64,000 nucleotides of DNA from Pseudomonadota bacterium (GCA_021845805.1 JAJZVD010000006.1:19136-83135); one strand, 5' to 3'. Numbered from the stretch's first letter, positions 47,085-56,847 are shown. Numbers and translations are program-made. The notes: generated by a model from the sequence alone, not told the origin.

Positions 47085-48842
47085 TTGCGCCTGGGGCTGA
47101 TCCTTCTGGGCGGGGCGCTGCTGGCGGCGGGCCTGGCCTTCCGCGCGCCGCTGCACCGGCAGGTGGACCTTCTGCGCGACCGCTGGGCCTTTGGTGCCTT
47201 TGTCCGCAGCCTGCCCGCCACGCGCAGGGCAGACGTGCCCCTTCGCATGGCCGACGGGGTGACGCTGGCCACCGATGTCTACCTGCCGAAGGGCACCACC
47301 GGCCCGGTGCCCGCCATCCTCGTGCGGCTGCCCTATGGCAAGACCTTCTACGCCGAGGCACGGCACTGGGTCGCGCTGTTCACCGCGCGCGGCTATGCCG
47401 TGCTGGTGCAGGACATGCGTGGCCGCTACGGTTCTACCGGCTCCTTCGCGCCCTACCCGATGGAGGCCGCGGACGGCGCCGCGACGCTGGACTGGATCGC
47501 GGCGCAACCGTGGTCATCCGGCAAGGTGGGCACCATCGGCTGTTCGGCACTGGGCGAGACGCAGGTGATCCTGGCCGCCCGCCGCCCGGCGCATCTGGCG
47601 GCAATGATCCCCATCGGCGCGGGCGGGGCGGTGGGCACCGCGGGCGGCACCTATGGCTTCTTCGGGCTTTACGAAGGAGGCGTGTTCCAGCTTGCCTCGG
47701 GCTATGGCTGGTTTGCCCGCTGGGGCGGCAAGACGCCCGCCCATATGGACCCCGGCCCGATCGACTATGCCCGCGGGCTTGACACCCTGCCGGTACGCGA
47801 CGCGCTGCGGCAGACCCGGCCCGACCCGACCGATTACGAGGCACTGCTGGATGGGTTTTCAGACCCCGGCTATGGCGCGCGGGCGGGCTTCGTCTCGGAT
47901 GCCGACAGGTTCCAGACGCCGGCGCTTCTGGTCGATGGCTGGTACGACCCGAACGTCAGCTCCACCTTCACCCTGGCCGCCCGGATGCCCGGTTCGCATG
48001 TCCTGATCGCGCCGGGGCTGCATTGCGATCTGACGCAGGCCTTTGCGGCCGGAACGCTGGGCGACCTGCCGGTGACAGGTCGGCCGCTGCCGTTCGATGA
48101 CCTTTTTGCCGCCTTCATGGACCAGCACCTGAAGGGCGCGCCGCCGCCCGCGCTGCCAGCATATCGCGTCTATGTGCTGGCCGAGGATGTCTGGCGCGAC
48201 GCGACCGCCTGGCCCCCGCCCGAGGCCGCGCCCGTCACCTTCGCGCTGGCGGGCGATCGGCTTTCCCCCGGCGACAGCACGGGCCGCCGCAGCTTCACCT
48301 CGGACCCGATGCACCCCGTCCCCTCGCTGGGCGGCGCGATCTGCTGCACCGGCGACCCCGCCAGCCGCGCGGGCCCGCTGGATCAGCGGCCGGTCGAGGC
48401 GCGGGCGGATGTGCTGGCCTATACCTCGGCGCCGCTGGCGGCACCGCTGCGCATCGCCGGGCCGATCAGCGCGCGGCTGACGGTGGACACCGACGTGCCC
48501 GATACCGACCTGGTGCTGACCCTGACCGATGTGGCGCCCGATGGCAGGTCGCGGATGATCCAGACCGGCGCGCTGCGGCTGCGCTATCGCGACGGCTACG
48601 GCGCGCCGCGGATGATGGTGCCGGGCCAACCCGCCACCGTGACGGTGCGCCTGCGCGACATCGCCTGGCTGGTGAAGCCCGGCCACCGGCTGCGGCTGGA
48701 TGTGGCGGGGTCAAGCTTTCCGCGGCTGGCGCGCAACCTGAACGGCGGCAGCGCCGACCCGAACCGGGAAACGGTGCCGCACCGGGCGCGGATCACCATC
48801 GCCGCGCCATCCAGCCTGACGCTGTTCAGGTGGCCCGGCTAA
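47085..48842 (+). CDS. CocE/NonD-family S15 hydrolase, membrane-anchored
   Basis: A 585-residue serine hydrolase of the X-Pro dipeptidyl-peptidase/cocaine-esterase type. Catalytic residues seen: Ser154 in GCSALGE, Asp288 in DGWYDP and His313 in APGLHCD, followed by a C-terminal jelly-roll domain (VPGQPATVTVRLRDIAWLV). A hydrophobic N-terminus (LGLILLGGALLAAGLAF) suggests a signal anchor with the enzyme in the periplasm. The start is TTG at 47085 after AAAGGGGGG. It is divergent from the PPTase and converges on the GT4 gene with a 17-base overlap. It could hydrolyse an ester or amide of the exported peptide, or of an acylated polysaccharide. Confidence 0.85.
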   Translation: MRLGLILLGGALLAAGLAFRAPLHRQVDLLRDRWAFGAFVRSLPATRRADVPLRMADGVTLATDVYLPKGTTGPVPAILVRLPYGKTFYAEARHWVALFTARGYAVLVQDMRGRYGSTGSFAPYPMEAADGAATLDWIAAQPWSSGKVGTIGCSALGETQVILAARRPAHLAAMIPIGAGGAVGTAGGTYGFFGLYEGGVFQLASGYGWFARWGGKTPAHMDPGPIDYARGLDTLPVRDALRQTRPDPTDYEALLDGFSDPGYGARAGFVSDADRFQTPALLVDGWYDPNVSSTFTLAARMPGSHVLIAPGLHCDLTQAFAAGTLGDLPVTGRPLPFDDLFAAFMDQHLKGAPPPALPAYRVYVLAEDVWRDATAWPPPEAAPVTFALAGDRLSPGDSTGRRSFTSDPMHPVPSLGGAICCTGDPASRAGPLDQRPVEARADVLAYTSAPLAAPLRIAGPISARLTVDTDVPDTDLVLTLTDVAPDGRSRMIQTGALRLRYRDGYGAPRMMVPGQPATVTVRLRDIAWLVKPGHRLRLDVAGSSFPRLARNLNGGSADPNRETVPHRARITIAAPSSLTLFRWPG

Positions 48843-50016
48843 GCCAGACTGGCCCGATGTCGACCCCCAGCCGCGCAAGGCTGGCGGCGATGCCGCGGCG
48901 GAAAGCGGTCTCGTCAAAGCGCCGGGAATGGGCCACCAGCGGTCCGGCATCCAGCCGGTCCAGCCCTTCCGCCTCGAAGGCCCCGACCGCCTCGATCAGC
49001 CCGTCGACCGAGGGATCGTGGAACAGAAGGCCCGTCTTGCCGTCCACTACCGTATCCAGCGCCCCGCCGCGGCCATAGGCGATCACCGGGCGGCCCGAGG
49101 CCATCGCCTCGACCGGGACGATCCCGAAATCCTCCTCGCCCGGGAAGATCAGCGCCTTGCAGCGCGCCAGATGGTCGCGCAGCACCGCAAAGGGCACCTG
49201 GCCCAGGAAGCTCACGTTGGGCCCCGCCGTATCGGCCAGCGCGCGGCTGGCCTTGTCCGGCCCGCCGATCACCACCAGTTTCTTGCCCATCCGCGTGAAC
49301 GCCTCGACCGCAAGGTCGGGCCGCTTGTAGGGCACCAGTTCCCCGGCCCAGAGATAGAACTCGTCCACCTCGCCACGCGACACCGGCGCGAACTGCGACA
49401 CCGCGACCGGCGGATGCACGATGTCGGATTCGCGCCGCCAGTACTTGTTGATCCGGTTCGCCACATGGCTGGAATTGGCCACGAACCCGTCGACCCGGGC
49501 GGCGCTGGCGATATCCCAGGCCCGCAGGTCATGTGCCAGCCGCGGCATCACCAGCCGCATCAGCGGCCCGGCCGTGTCGCGGTAGACGGTGTACTGATCC
49601 CACAGGTAGCGCATCGGCGAATGGCAGTAGCACAGATGCGGCGCGTCGGGCGGCGGGATCACCCCCTTGGCGGGCCCGGATTCCGACGAGATGACAAGAT
49701 CGTAGCCGGTCAGATCCACCTCTTCCAGCGCCCGTGGCATCAGCGGCAGGTACTTCTGGTACAGCCGCCCGGCGAATGGCAGACGCCCGATCCGCGTGGT
49801 CTGCACCCGATGGGCGTTGATCGTGTCGCTGATCCGGGCCGGCACATGCACATGGGTGTAGATGTCGGCATCCGGAAACATCCGGCACAGCGCCTCGAGC
49901 ACCTTTTCACCGCCGCGCATCCCGACAAGCCAGTAATGCACCAGTGCCACGCGGTTCCCGCCCGATCCGACGGGTCGCAGCAGGCGGGGCAGCGGCAGGT
50001 CAGCGCGAATAGTCAT
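48826..50016 (-). CDS. Glycosyltransferase family 4
   Basis: A 396-residue GT-B enzyme. It has ALVHYWLVGMRGGEKVLE at the N-terminal acceptor domain, LCYCHSPMRYLWD, and the donor-site EX7E motif EDFGIVPVE in the C-terminal half. It probably acts on the cytoplasmic side in repeat-unit assembly. ATG 50016 is chosen because AGGTG is 5 bases upstream; it overlaps the end of the kinase gene by 17 bases, so they are cotranscribed. Confidence 0.88.
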   Translation of the reverse strand: MTIRADLPLPRLLRPVGSGGNRVALVHYWLVGMRGGEKVLEALCRMFPDADIYTHVHVPARISDTINAHRVQTTRIGRLPFAGRLYQKYLPLMPRALEEVDLTGYDLVISSESGPAKGVIPPPDAPHLCYCHSPMRYLWDQYTVYRDTAGPLMRLVMPRLAHDLRAWDIASAARVDGFVANSSHVANRINKYWRRESDIVHPPVAVSQFAPVSRGEVDEFYLWAGELVPYKRPDLAVEAFTRMGKKLVVIGGPDKASRALADTAGPNVSFLGQVPFAVLRDHLARCKALIFPGEEDFGIVPVEAMASGRPVIAYGRGGALDTVVDGKTGLLFHDPSVDGLIEAVGAFEAEGLDRLDAGPLVAHSRRFDETAFRRGIAASLARLGVDIGPVWLSRAT

Positions 50017-52213
50017 AATCACCTGCATGCACATCCGCGCCGGTCTTGGGATCGACCAGGGTCAGCACAAGGCCGCTGACCGGAACGCCCGCCTCGGCGA
50101 ACTGGGACAGCCCCTTGGCAACGTCGCCGCGTTCGGTCGACCGCCAGCGGACCAGATACAGGCTTTCATCCACCGCCTGCGCCAGCACCAGCGCATCGGC
50201 CACCGCAAGGGTCGCGGGCGCATCCACCAGAACCAGGTCGTAGGCCTGCTTCAGCGACGCGATCATCGGGGCCAGCCAGGTTTCCGAAAGCTGGTCGGCC
50301 GCATCCGGGCGCGGCCGCGCGCAGGCCAGCACGTCGAAGCCCAGCCGTTCATCCCGCAGGATCGCCTCGCTCAGCGAACAGCCATTGGCGATGAAGTCGG
50401 CAAAGTCATGCGTCATCGTCCAGCCGAAGGTCTGGCTGAGCGTCGAGCGCCGCAGGTCGCCATCCACCACCAGCACCTTGCGCCCGGCCAGCGCCGCCAT
50501 TCGCGCCAGCGCCAGCGTCGTGGTCGTCTTGCTTTCGTCGGGCACCGAAGAGGCCAGCAGGATCGCCCGTGCCTCGCCACGCCCGTCCTTCATCAGAAGC
50601 GCGGTCCGCAGATGGCGGATGCGTTCGGCGTAAAGCCCGTAGGGGCGCCGTGACAGTTCGCTCCAGGCCCCCAGCGGGCTGGTCCATTCACCCTGCGGCA
50701 GCGCGGCCAGCACCGGCAGCCCCGTCTCGCGTTCCAGTTCCACCGCGCGGGTGAAACTGGCCGATGTCATTTCCTGAAAGAAGACCACGCCGAAGCCCAG
50801 CACCAGCCCCAGCATCCCGCCCACGGCCGCCATCAGCAGGGGTTTGGGCGAGGACGGCAGCCGCGACACCGTCGCCCGCTCGATCAACAGCGAATCCGGG
50901 CTTTGCAGCTGCTGTTCGGTCCGGGTTTCGTTCAGGCGCGACAGCAGGTCGTTGTAGGCGGCGCGCGCGGATTCCGCCACGCGCTGCAACTGGCCCAAGC
51001 CGATGTTGCTTTGCGACAACTCGACCACCCGCTGTTCCATCGCGGCGATGCTTTGCCGCATCGTGGTTTCCCGCAGCGTGGCCGTCGCCATGTCGCTTTT
51101 CTTCTGTTCGACGATCTTCTGCACCTCGCGGGCGATGTCGTCCTGCACGCCCTTGATCTCGCCCGCCAGACGCACCCGCTCGGGGTGCTGCGGGCCATAG
51201 TTGGCCGCCCAGATCGCATCCTGCCGTTGCAGATCCATCAACTGGCTGTTCAGCGCGTCCAGCGTGGGCGATGTCACGATGTCGCGCACGCCCGTCATGC
51301 CGGTCTTGGCGATCACCTCCTGCAGGCGGTTGTAGGCCGCCTCGGCGGTCACCCGGTCGGCATGGGCGATCACAAGCTGGTTGTTCAGCTCGCCCAACTG
51401 CTGCGTCGCCCCGTCCAGCGTGCCGCCGTCGCTCAGAAGATGCGCCGCCCGATATCTGTCGACCGCGGCTTCCGCCTGCTCGACCTGGCTTCGCGTTTCG
51501 GCCAGCCGCTGTTCCAGCCAGCGCGTCGCGTTGCCCGCGGTGTCGCGCCGGGTATTCACCTGGCTTGCGATGAACTCATTGGCCAGCGCGTTCGCGATCC
51601 GGGCCGACAGCACCCGGTCGGGCAGCGCCATCTGGATGTCGATCACATTGGCCTGCAACTCGCGCGTCACCTTCAGGTTCTTCTGGATCACCGCGGTCAG
51701 CCGCTGGCGCTTGGCCTCTTCCGGCGTCATCAGGCTGGGGCCTGCGGGCGGGCTGGGAAAGATCGACCTGATCGCGCCACTGACGCGCGCCATCAGCGAC
51801 GGCGGCGCGTTGGCCGGGTCCAGCCCATCCAGCGCCGGCAGGCCGATCTCGTCGATGGCCTTGCCGATCAGCACGTTGGACGTGATGACCGACACGACGC
51901 TGTTGACCGCCTGGTCGTTCACCGCAAGGTCCTGCACGACCTGCTGCGAACGGGCTAGTTGCGGCACGCGCGATTCGATCATCACCTTGGAAACCGAGGC
52001 ATAAAGCGGCGTCATCAGGACGCTGGCCGCCAGCGCCAGCACCAGACCCGCGCCGGTCGCCGCGAAGATGATCCGGCGCTTGCGCCAGATCAGCGCGAAA
52101 AGATCGCGCACGTCCACCCGGTCAGGGACGTCCGACGGCAGTGGAAGCCGGCGGCGCGCGGCCGCGGCGGCTGTCTCGAAGGGCAGCAACCTGCTGTTCA
52201 TGGCGTCTCTCAT
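50000..52213 (-). CDS. Wzc-like chain-length determinant and tyrosine autokinase
   Basis: A 737-residue inner-membrane protein controlling polymer length and export. It has a Wzz domain with transmembrane helices near residues 50-70 and about 475-495, a long periplasmic coiled coil, a proline-rich motif near the second helix (LPSSPKP), and a cytoplasmic BY-kinase domain. Walker A reads VPDESKTTTT (Lys562), unusual in having DES rather than GEG before Lys; Walker A' is VLVVDGDLRR, Walker B LVLVDAP. The C-terminal tyrosine cluster is only YDYSR. A hairpin covering the ribosome site precedes the ATG. Confidence 0.93.
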   Translation of the reverse strand: MRDAMNSRLLPFETAAAAARRRLPLPSDVPDRVDVRDLFALIWRKRRIIFAATGAGLVLALAASVLMTPLYASVSKVMIESRVPQLARSQQVVQDLAVNDQAVNSVVSVITSNVLIGKAIDEIGLPALDGLDPANAPPSLMARVSGAIRSIFPSPPAGPSLMTPEEAKRQRLTAVIQKNLKVTRELQANVIDIQMALPDRVLSARIANALANEFIASQVNTRRDTAGNATRWLEQRLAETRSQVEQAEAAVDRYRAAHLLSDGGTLDGATQQLGELNNQLVIAHADRVTAEAAYNRLQEVIAKTGMTGVRDIVTSPTLDALNSQLMDLQRQDAIWAANYGPQHPERVRLAGEIKGVQDDIAREVQKIVEQKKSDMATATLRETTMRQSIAAMEQRVVELSQSNIGLGQLQRVAESARAAYNDLLSRLNETRTEQQLQSPDSLLIERATVSRLPSSPKPLLMAAVGGMLGLVLGFGVVFFQEMTSASFTRAVELERETGLPVLAALPQGEWTSPLGAWSELSRRPYGLYAERIRHLRTALLMKDGRGEARAILLASSVPDESKTTTTLALARMAALAGRKVLVVDGDLRRSTLSQTFGWTMTHDFADFIANGCSLSEAILRDERLGFDVLACARPRPDAADQLSETWLAPMIASLKQAYDLVLVDAPATLAVADALVLAQAVDESLYLVRWRSTERGDVAKGLSQFAEAGVPVSGLVLTLVDPKTGADVHAGDYDYSR

Positions 52214-52214
52214 G

Positions 52215-52230
52215 CGGAGGAAATCCTCCG
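52215..52230 (-). promoter_or_regulatory. Hairpin sequestering the ribosome site of the Wzc-like gene
   Basis: On the minus strand CGGAGG-ATTT-CCTCCG forms a perfect 6-bp stem and includes the GGAGG Shine-Dalgarno; it ends one base before the ATG at 52213. Another ATG lies four codons on (52201). Confidence 0.5.
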
Positions 52231-52397
52231 TGGCGCAACGAAGCGCTGTTCCGAGACCCGTACCGGTACACCCGCCCGTCGGCGAAACCTCACTCCACGC
52301 GGCCAAAGTGGGCATAACCAAGGCAGCGGTCAAACTTATGCTTTACATCTGGTTTATTTGATCTCGTCACACAGACAATCCGGCATCCTCAGTGCGA

Positions 52398-53819
52398 TTA
52401 TCGCGCCAATCGATACCAATCCCGCTGCCCTCTGGCGCGGCTCGATTCGACCGCCGCGCCGCGCGACAGGCCCACGCCAAGGCCCGCCATCGCGAAGAAG
52501 GCGATGCCCAGATCCGGGGTCGGCTGCGTCAGCATCGCCGAGATGAACATGGCCAGACACCCCGCCTTCATCCCCTCGATGGCCGCGGCCCGGTCGCGGT
52601 CGCCCGGTTGGGTGGGTGCCGCAAAGACGGTGCCCAGGAAGGCCAGGAACAGCCCGGTGCCCACCAGCCCGATACTGCCCAGACAGGCCAGCAGCCAGTT
52701 CGACGCCCGCATCGATCCCAGCCCCGCCCCCATCATCCAGGTCTCGAGGAAGTTCTGGTAGGCCTGCAGGTTCCAGCGCATCCGCTCCAGCCCGGATGCG
52801 GTCTCCAGCTTGTCGAAGAGCGCCCGGTCGAAGAATGCCTTCACCGGGTCCAGCAGCACATAGCCCGCCCCGATCGCCAGCAGCGCAAGCCAGCCCGCAA
52901 CCGCGCACCAGACCACCACGGCCAGCAGGCGCCGTTCGACGCTGTGGCCAAGGTGCCGGGCCACGGCGATGCCGCCCAGGGTGAAAAGGAACGCGATCAT
53001 CGACACATAGGCCGAGGACGAGGTGGAACGCAGCAGCACGATGGTGGTCATCGCCAGCGTCCAGCCCGCCAGCCGCGAAGGCGTGGCCCGCAGCCAGTAG
53101 ACCAGCCAGAAGCCGAACATGCCCAGCGTGAAGTAGCCGAAGGACGACGCCTCGGAAAACCCGCCGATCATCCGTTTCAGCCCGGCCATCGCCACATCGT
53201 ACAGGATCGCGTAATTCGCCGTGCGGATCGGCGCCAGCAGCGCCGCCCCCGCCCCCGTCCCGGCCAGCACGTCCAGCCAGCCCAGCGCCACGTTGGCCAG
53301 CGCCGCAACCGCCATCGCCCGCACCACGATGCCGCTGTCGGGCCGTTCCCGCAGCACCGTGGCCAGCGCGAAGAAGGTGACCCCGTCCAGCAGGATGCGG
53401 AACAACTGCGTCAGGTTGCCAGAGGTCGGGTGCAGCCCGACCGCGACGATGCCGGTCGCGTTGTTGGTGCGCGCAATGCTGAACACCTGAGTCATGTCGG
53501 CGAAAAGCCGCGGGAACAGCACGGCCGAGACGGCGGAAAACAGGATCATCAGGATCAGGAAGAAGCCCGGCTGCCAGGGTCGCATCGTGCCAAGGATGCG
53601 CGAGGTCGATTGCGGCTGCAGCCACAGCGCGGTGAACATCGTCACCGCCGCCAGATCCATCATCATGATCGAGGCCCCGCCCGCCGCAGGCAGGTTGAAG
53701 GCCGCGGCCGCGCCGAAGGGGGTCGTGGCCATGAACAGCCACAACCCGCGATGGGGCCCCTTCATCGCAAGCGCGATCACCACCAGAAGGGCAAGCGGTG
53801 TGCTGAGAACGACCTGCAT
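52398..53819 (-). CDS. O-antigen polymerase/ligase-like protein (Wzy)
   Basis: A 473-residue membrane protein with about eleven to twelve hydrophobic segments and a large periplasmic loop (residues roughly 320-375, including SGLERMRWNLQAYQNFLETWMMGAGLGS), the pattern of Wzy and O-antigen ligase proteins. It would polymerise the repeat units on the periplasmic side. The sequence is poorly conserved, as is usual, so the assignment rests on topology and context. It precedes the Wzc-like gene by about 185 bases. Confidence 0.8.
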   Translation of the reverse strand: MQVVLSTPLALLVVIALAMKGPHRGLWLFMATTPFGAAAAFNLPAAGGASIMMMDLAAVTMFTALWLQPQSTSRILGTMRPWQPGFFLILMILFSAVSAVLFPRLFADMTQVFSIARTNNATGIVAVGLHPTSGNLTQLFRILLDGVTFFALATVLRERPDSGIVVRAMAVAALANVALGWLDVLAGTGAGAALLAPIRTANYAILYDVAMAGLKRMIGGFSEASSFGYFTLGMFGFWLVYWLRATPSRLAGWTLAMTTIVLLRSTSSSAYVSMIAFLFTLGGIAVARHLGHSVERRLLAVVVWCAVAGWLALLAIGAGYVLLDPVKAFFDRALFDKLETASGLERMRWNLQAYQNFLETWMMGAGLGSMRASNWLLACLGSIGLVGTGLFLAFLGTVFAAPTQPGDRDRAAAIEGMKAGCLAMFISAMLTQPTPDLGIAFFAMAGLGVGLSRGAAVESSRARGQRDWYRLAR

Positions 53820-53925
53820 CGGGCCTCACGGCTAACGGCGCCGCAGCATAGCCGCCCGGCCCGGAAAAACGAGCGGGACGCGGCGGAAAAACTGAATACC
53901 ATGGTGCGAAACGATAGGACCCCCG

Positions 53926-55587
53926 ATGCCCGCCCGCCTTGCCCTGCTGTTCGCCGCCCTTGCCCTCCCCGCCGCCGCGCTGGACCTGAAAGGGCCGGAA
54001 CTGGGTGCCGCGTCGAACTTCGGGCAGCACTGGGTGCCGGGGATTTTCGCCGGGGCACGCGCGCTGGGGGTACGGAACTTCCGCGATGCGGTCTACTGGG
54101 ACGAGGTGGAAGGGCCGCAGGGCTTCCGCTTCACCACGGCCGAGACCACCTTTCCCGACCTGCTGGCCGCCAATGGCATGACCATGAGCCTGACAGTGAA
54201 CAACGGCCACCCCGCCTGGGATGGCGGCGTGACGCCCTACACCCCGGCGGGCATCGCGGCCTTTGCCCATGCCGCGGCGGAAACCGTGAAACGCTTCCCC
54301 GCCATCACCGCGGTCGAGGTCGGCAACGAATGGAACAGCGCCAACTTCGTCACCGGCCCGGTGAAGGTCGCACCGCTGCCCGAACGCGCGCTGGAAACGC
54401 TGGCCATCCTGCGGGCGGTGCAGGCGGCGGTGACGGCGGTGAACCCGCAGGTGCGGATTCTGGGCGGCGGGGTGCATTCGATCCCGGTGGGCTACCTGGC
54501 GCCGATGTTCGACGCGGGTGCGGCGCAGGCGATGGATGCGCTGGCGCTGCACACCTACACGACCCCGCCGGAACAGCTTGTGCGGCAGGTGGCCGTGTTC
54601 CGCCAGTTGCCCGGCGCCGCCACCCTGCCGCTGGACGTGACCGAGTTCGGCGAACCCGACGCCGCCCGCGCGCCCGGCCTGCTCCTGCGCGATTACTGCC
54701 AGATGGCGCTGTCGGGGGTGGAACGGGCCGTGTGGTATCCGCTGAACCCGCGCGGCGACGGGCTTGCGCCCCTGATCGACGCCACGGGCAAGGCCACAGC
54801 CGTGGGCCGTGCCTACCGGCAGATCGCCGCCACGATGGAAGGCGCGCCCGTGGCCGATGCCGCCCCCGACCCGTTCACCTATGCCTGCCTCTTCGGCGGG
54901 CGCACGCTGGTGATCTGGGGTGCGCCCCGCGCCGTCACGCTGCGCCGCGCCGACCTCAGCGCCACCGACCCCACCGGCGCGCCCCTGACGGGGCCGCTCA
55001 TGCTGTCGGAAACCGATCCGCTGGTGATCCGGGGCGACGCGCCGCTGGCGCCGGGGCGCGATCTGTCGCTGGCACCGCAGACCGTCATCGCCGACAGCTA
55101 TGACCAGTTCGCCTATCCTGGCGTGCCGGGCCAGCCCGCCGACCCCTTCGCCCGGCTGGCCCGGATCGGCGGCCGGATCCTGCCGCTGGAAACCCACGGC
55201 GGGCAGGACCGGCAGGGCGCACCCTGGACACCCTATCTGGGCGTCCCGGGGACCACATTCGCCCGGCTGACGGCCGACATCCTGCTGCCTGGCGCCCATG
55301 CGGGCGGCCCCGTGGTGATCCTGCACCGCTTCACCGCGCCCGATGCCATGACCGTGACGGCCGAGGCCCAGCTTGCCCCCGGCCCGCGCAGCACGGATGG
55401 CATCCGCTATGACCTGACGCTGAACGGAAAGCCGGTGGATGGCGCGGTCATCACCGCCGGGGCCCACCGCACGACCGCGCCCCTGCACCTCGCGGCGGGG
55501 GATGTGCTGGAGTTCGCCGTGGGCCCCAACGGCACCCCAACGGGCGATGCCACGGCCTACCGCTTCACGCTGCGCAGGGCGGATTGA
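53926..55587 (+). CDS. Secreted glycoside hydrolase, clan A (GH39/PslG-like)
   Basis: A 553-residue protein with signal peptide (ARLALLFAALALPAAA). A TIM barrel follows with acid/base Glu135 in VGNEWN and nucleophile Glu240 in DVTEFGE, the layout of retaining clan-A hydrolases. The C-terminal half is beta-rich and looks like a carbohydrate-binding domain. Secreted hydrolases of this type in EPS loci trim polymer or release it. It is divergent from the Wzy-like gene and overlaps the pyruvyl transferase by 31 bases at the 3' end. Confidence 0.78.
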   Translation: MPARLALLFAALALPAAALDLKGPELGAASNFGQHWVPGIFAGARALGVRNFRDAVYWDEVEGPQGFRFTTAETTFPDLLAANGMTMSLTVNNGHPAWDGGVTPYTPAGIAAFAHAAAETVKRFPAITAVEVGNEWNSANFVTGPVKVAPLPERALETLAILRAVQAAVTAVNPQVRILGGGVHSIPVGYLAPMFDAGAAQAMDALALHTYTTPPEQLVRQVAVFRQLPGAATLPLDVTEFGEPDAARAPGLLLRDYCQMALSGVERAVWYPLNPRGDGLAPLIDATGKATAVGRAYRQIAATMEGAPVADAAPDPFTYACLFGGRTLVIWGAPRAVTLRRADLSATDPTGAPLTGPLMLSETDPLVIRGDAPLAPGRDLSLAPQTVIADSYDQFAYPGVPGQPADPFARLARIGGRILPLETHGGQDRQGAPWTPYLGVPGTTFARLTADILLPGAHAGGPVVILHRFTAPDAMTVTAEAQLAPGPRSTDGIRYDLTLNGKPVDGAVITAGAHRTTAPLHLAAGDVLEFAVGPNGTPTGDATAYRFTLRRAD

Positions 55588-56747
55588 ACCGCGGCCAGCA
55601 CCGCGGCCTCGGTCTCGGCCAGCACCCGCGCCCGCAGCGCCGGGTCGGGCCGCGCGGCCAGCGCCGCGTCCAGCCGCTGCACCACCGCCGCGGCGGTCGT
55701 CGCCGCCTCGCCCGCGAAGAAGGCCGCAGCCCCGACCGAGGCGAAGAAGCTTTCCACCTTGCGGTCCCAGCCAAGGCCCACCACCGGCAGCCCGTAGGAC
55801 CAGGCCACGATGCAGGCGTGCAGCCGGTGCGCCACCACCGCCCGCATCCCGCCGATGGCCAGCGCCAGATCGCGCGGCGTCTCGGGTGGCGGGGTCAGCG
55901 ACACGGTTCCGGCCAGCACCATCGCCGCCACCGCCGGGTCGCCGATCACCGCATCCAGCGCGGCCCGGTCCTCGGCCGCGCCGTTGCAGAAAAGCGTCAC
56001 CCGGTGCCCCGCCGCCACCACGGCCTGCGCAAGGTCGCGGAAGAAGGCGACGCCCGCGGCCCCGGCCCCGGCGACCGCGGCATCGGCGTGATAGCGCAGG
56101 ATCGCGGGATCGGTGACGCAGATCCCCACCCGGCCCGTGGGCGGAACCGGCCCGTAGCAGGCCGCCGCCAGCAGCCCGGGGTCGCGCGTCAGCGCCGGCG
56201 CGGGCCCCTGCCCCCCGGTCTCGGCCAGCCAGGCGCGGCACGAGCCCTCGTCGCGCAGCCCCACCTGCCGCAGGTCGGCCCCGAACACGGTGGAGAACAG
56301 CGCCCGCCCCTCGGCCGACCAGCCACCCTGCACCCCGACCGCATGCAGCACCAGCGGCACCCGCGCGGCCTTCACCACCTTCACCGCCCGCGCGACCTTC
56401 AGCGGAAAGTTCAGATCGGCATCGGCCAGGATCTGCCCGCCGCCCAGAATCGCCAGATTGGCCCCCTTCACCACCCGCGCCCAACCGGGTTCGGCCCGGT
56501 CGAGCATACGGCCGATCCGCGCCCTGACCAGCGCGCGCCGCAGGGCCGGGGGCAGCCAGCCCAGCACCCGCAGGGCCAGCGCCCGGTTCCTGACCAGCAC
56601 CTGCCCGAAGGCGCCGCGGCCCGACAGGTCCAGCATCTCGACCCGGGCGCCGGGCACGGTCTTGCGAATCGCGTGGGCCAGGCAGTCGGCGATGATCCCA
56701 TCGCCCACATTCGGGCTGAACCGCAGGCCGAACTGCACCACCTTCAT
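55557..56747 (-). CDS. Polysaccharide pyruvyl transferase family protein
   Basis: A 396-residue CsaB/WcaK/ExoV-type protein. It has N-terminal FGLRFSPNVGDGIIADCL, AILGGGQILADADLNFPLK, and C-terminal AHRLHACIVAWSYGLPVVGLGWDRKVESFF, the His and Arg containing signature of ketal-pyruvate transferases. It adds pyruvate from PEP to a sugar, giving an acidic polymer. AAAGGGGAAG precedes ATG 56747. The much longer open frame upstream is antisense to the next gene and was not used. Confidence 0.88.
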   Translation of the reverse strand: MKVVQFGLRFSPNVGDGIIADCLAHAIRKTVPGARVEMLDLSGRGAFGQVLVRNRALALRVLGWLPPALRRALVRARIGRMLDRAEPGWARVVKGANLAILGGGQILADADLNFPLKVARAVKVVKAARVPLVLHAVGVQGGWSAEGRALFSTVFGADLRQVGLRDEGSCRAWLAETGGQGPAPALTRDPGLLAAACYGPVPPTGRVGICVTDPAILRYHADAAVAGAGAAGVAFFRDLAQAVVAAGHRVTLFCNGAAEDRAALDAVIGDPAVAAMVLAGTVSLTPPPETPRDLALAIGGMRAVVAHRLHACIVAWSYGLPVVGLGWDRKVESFFASVGAAAFFAGEAATTAAAVVQRLDAALAARPDPALRARVLAETEAAVLAAVQSALRSVKR

Positions 56748-56847
56748 CGCACTTCCCCTTTGCCTTCGCGCGGCATAGCACGGGCAGGCGCGGCGATCAT
56801 GCAGCTTTGCCGCACCAATCGCCCGGATCGGTGCCATGGTCAGGACA

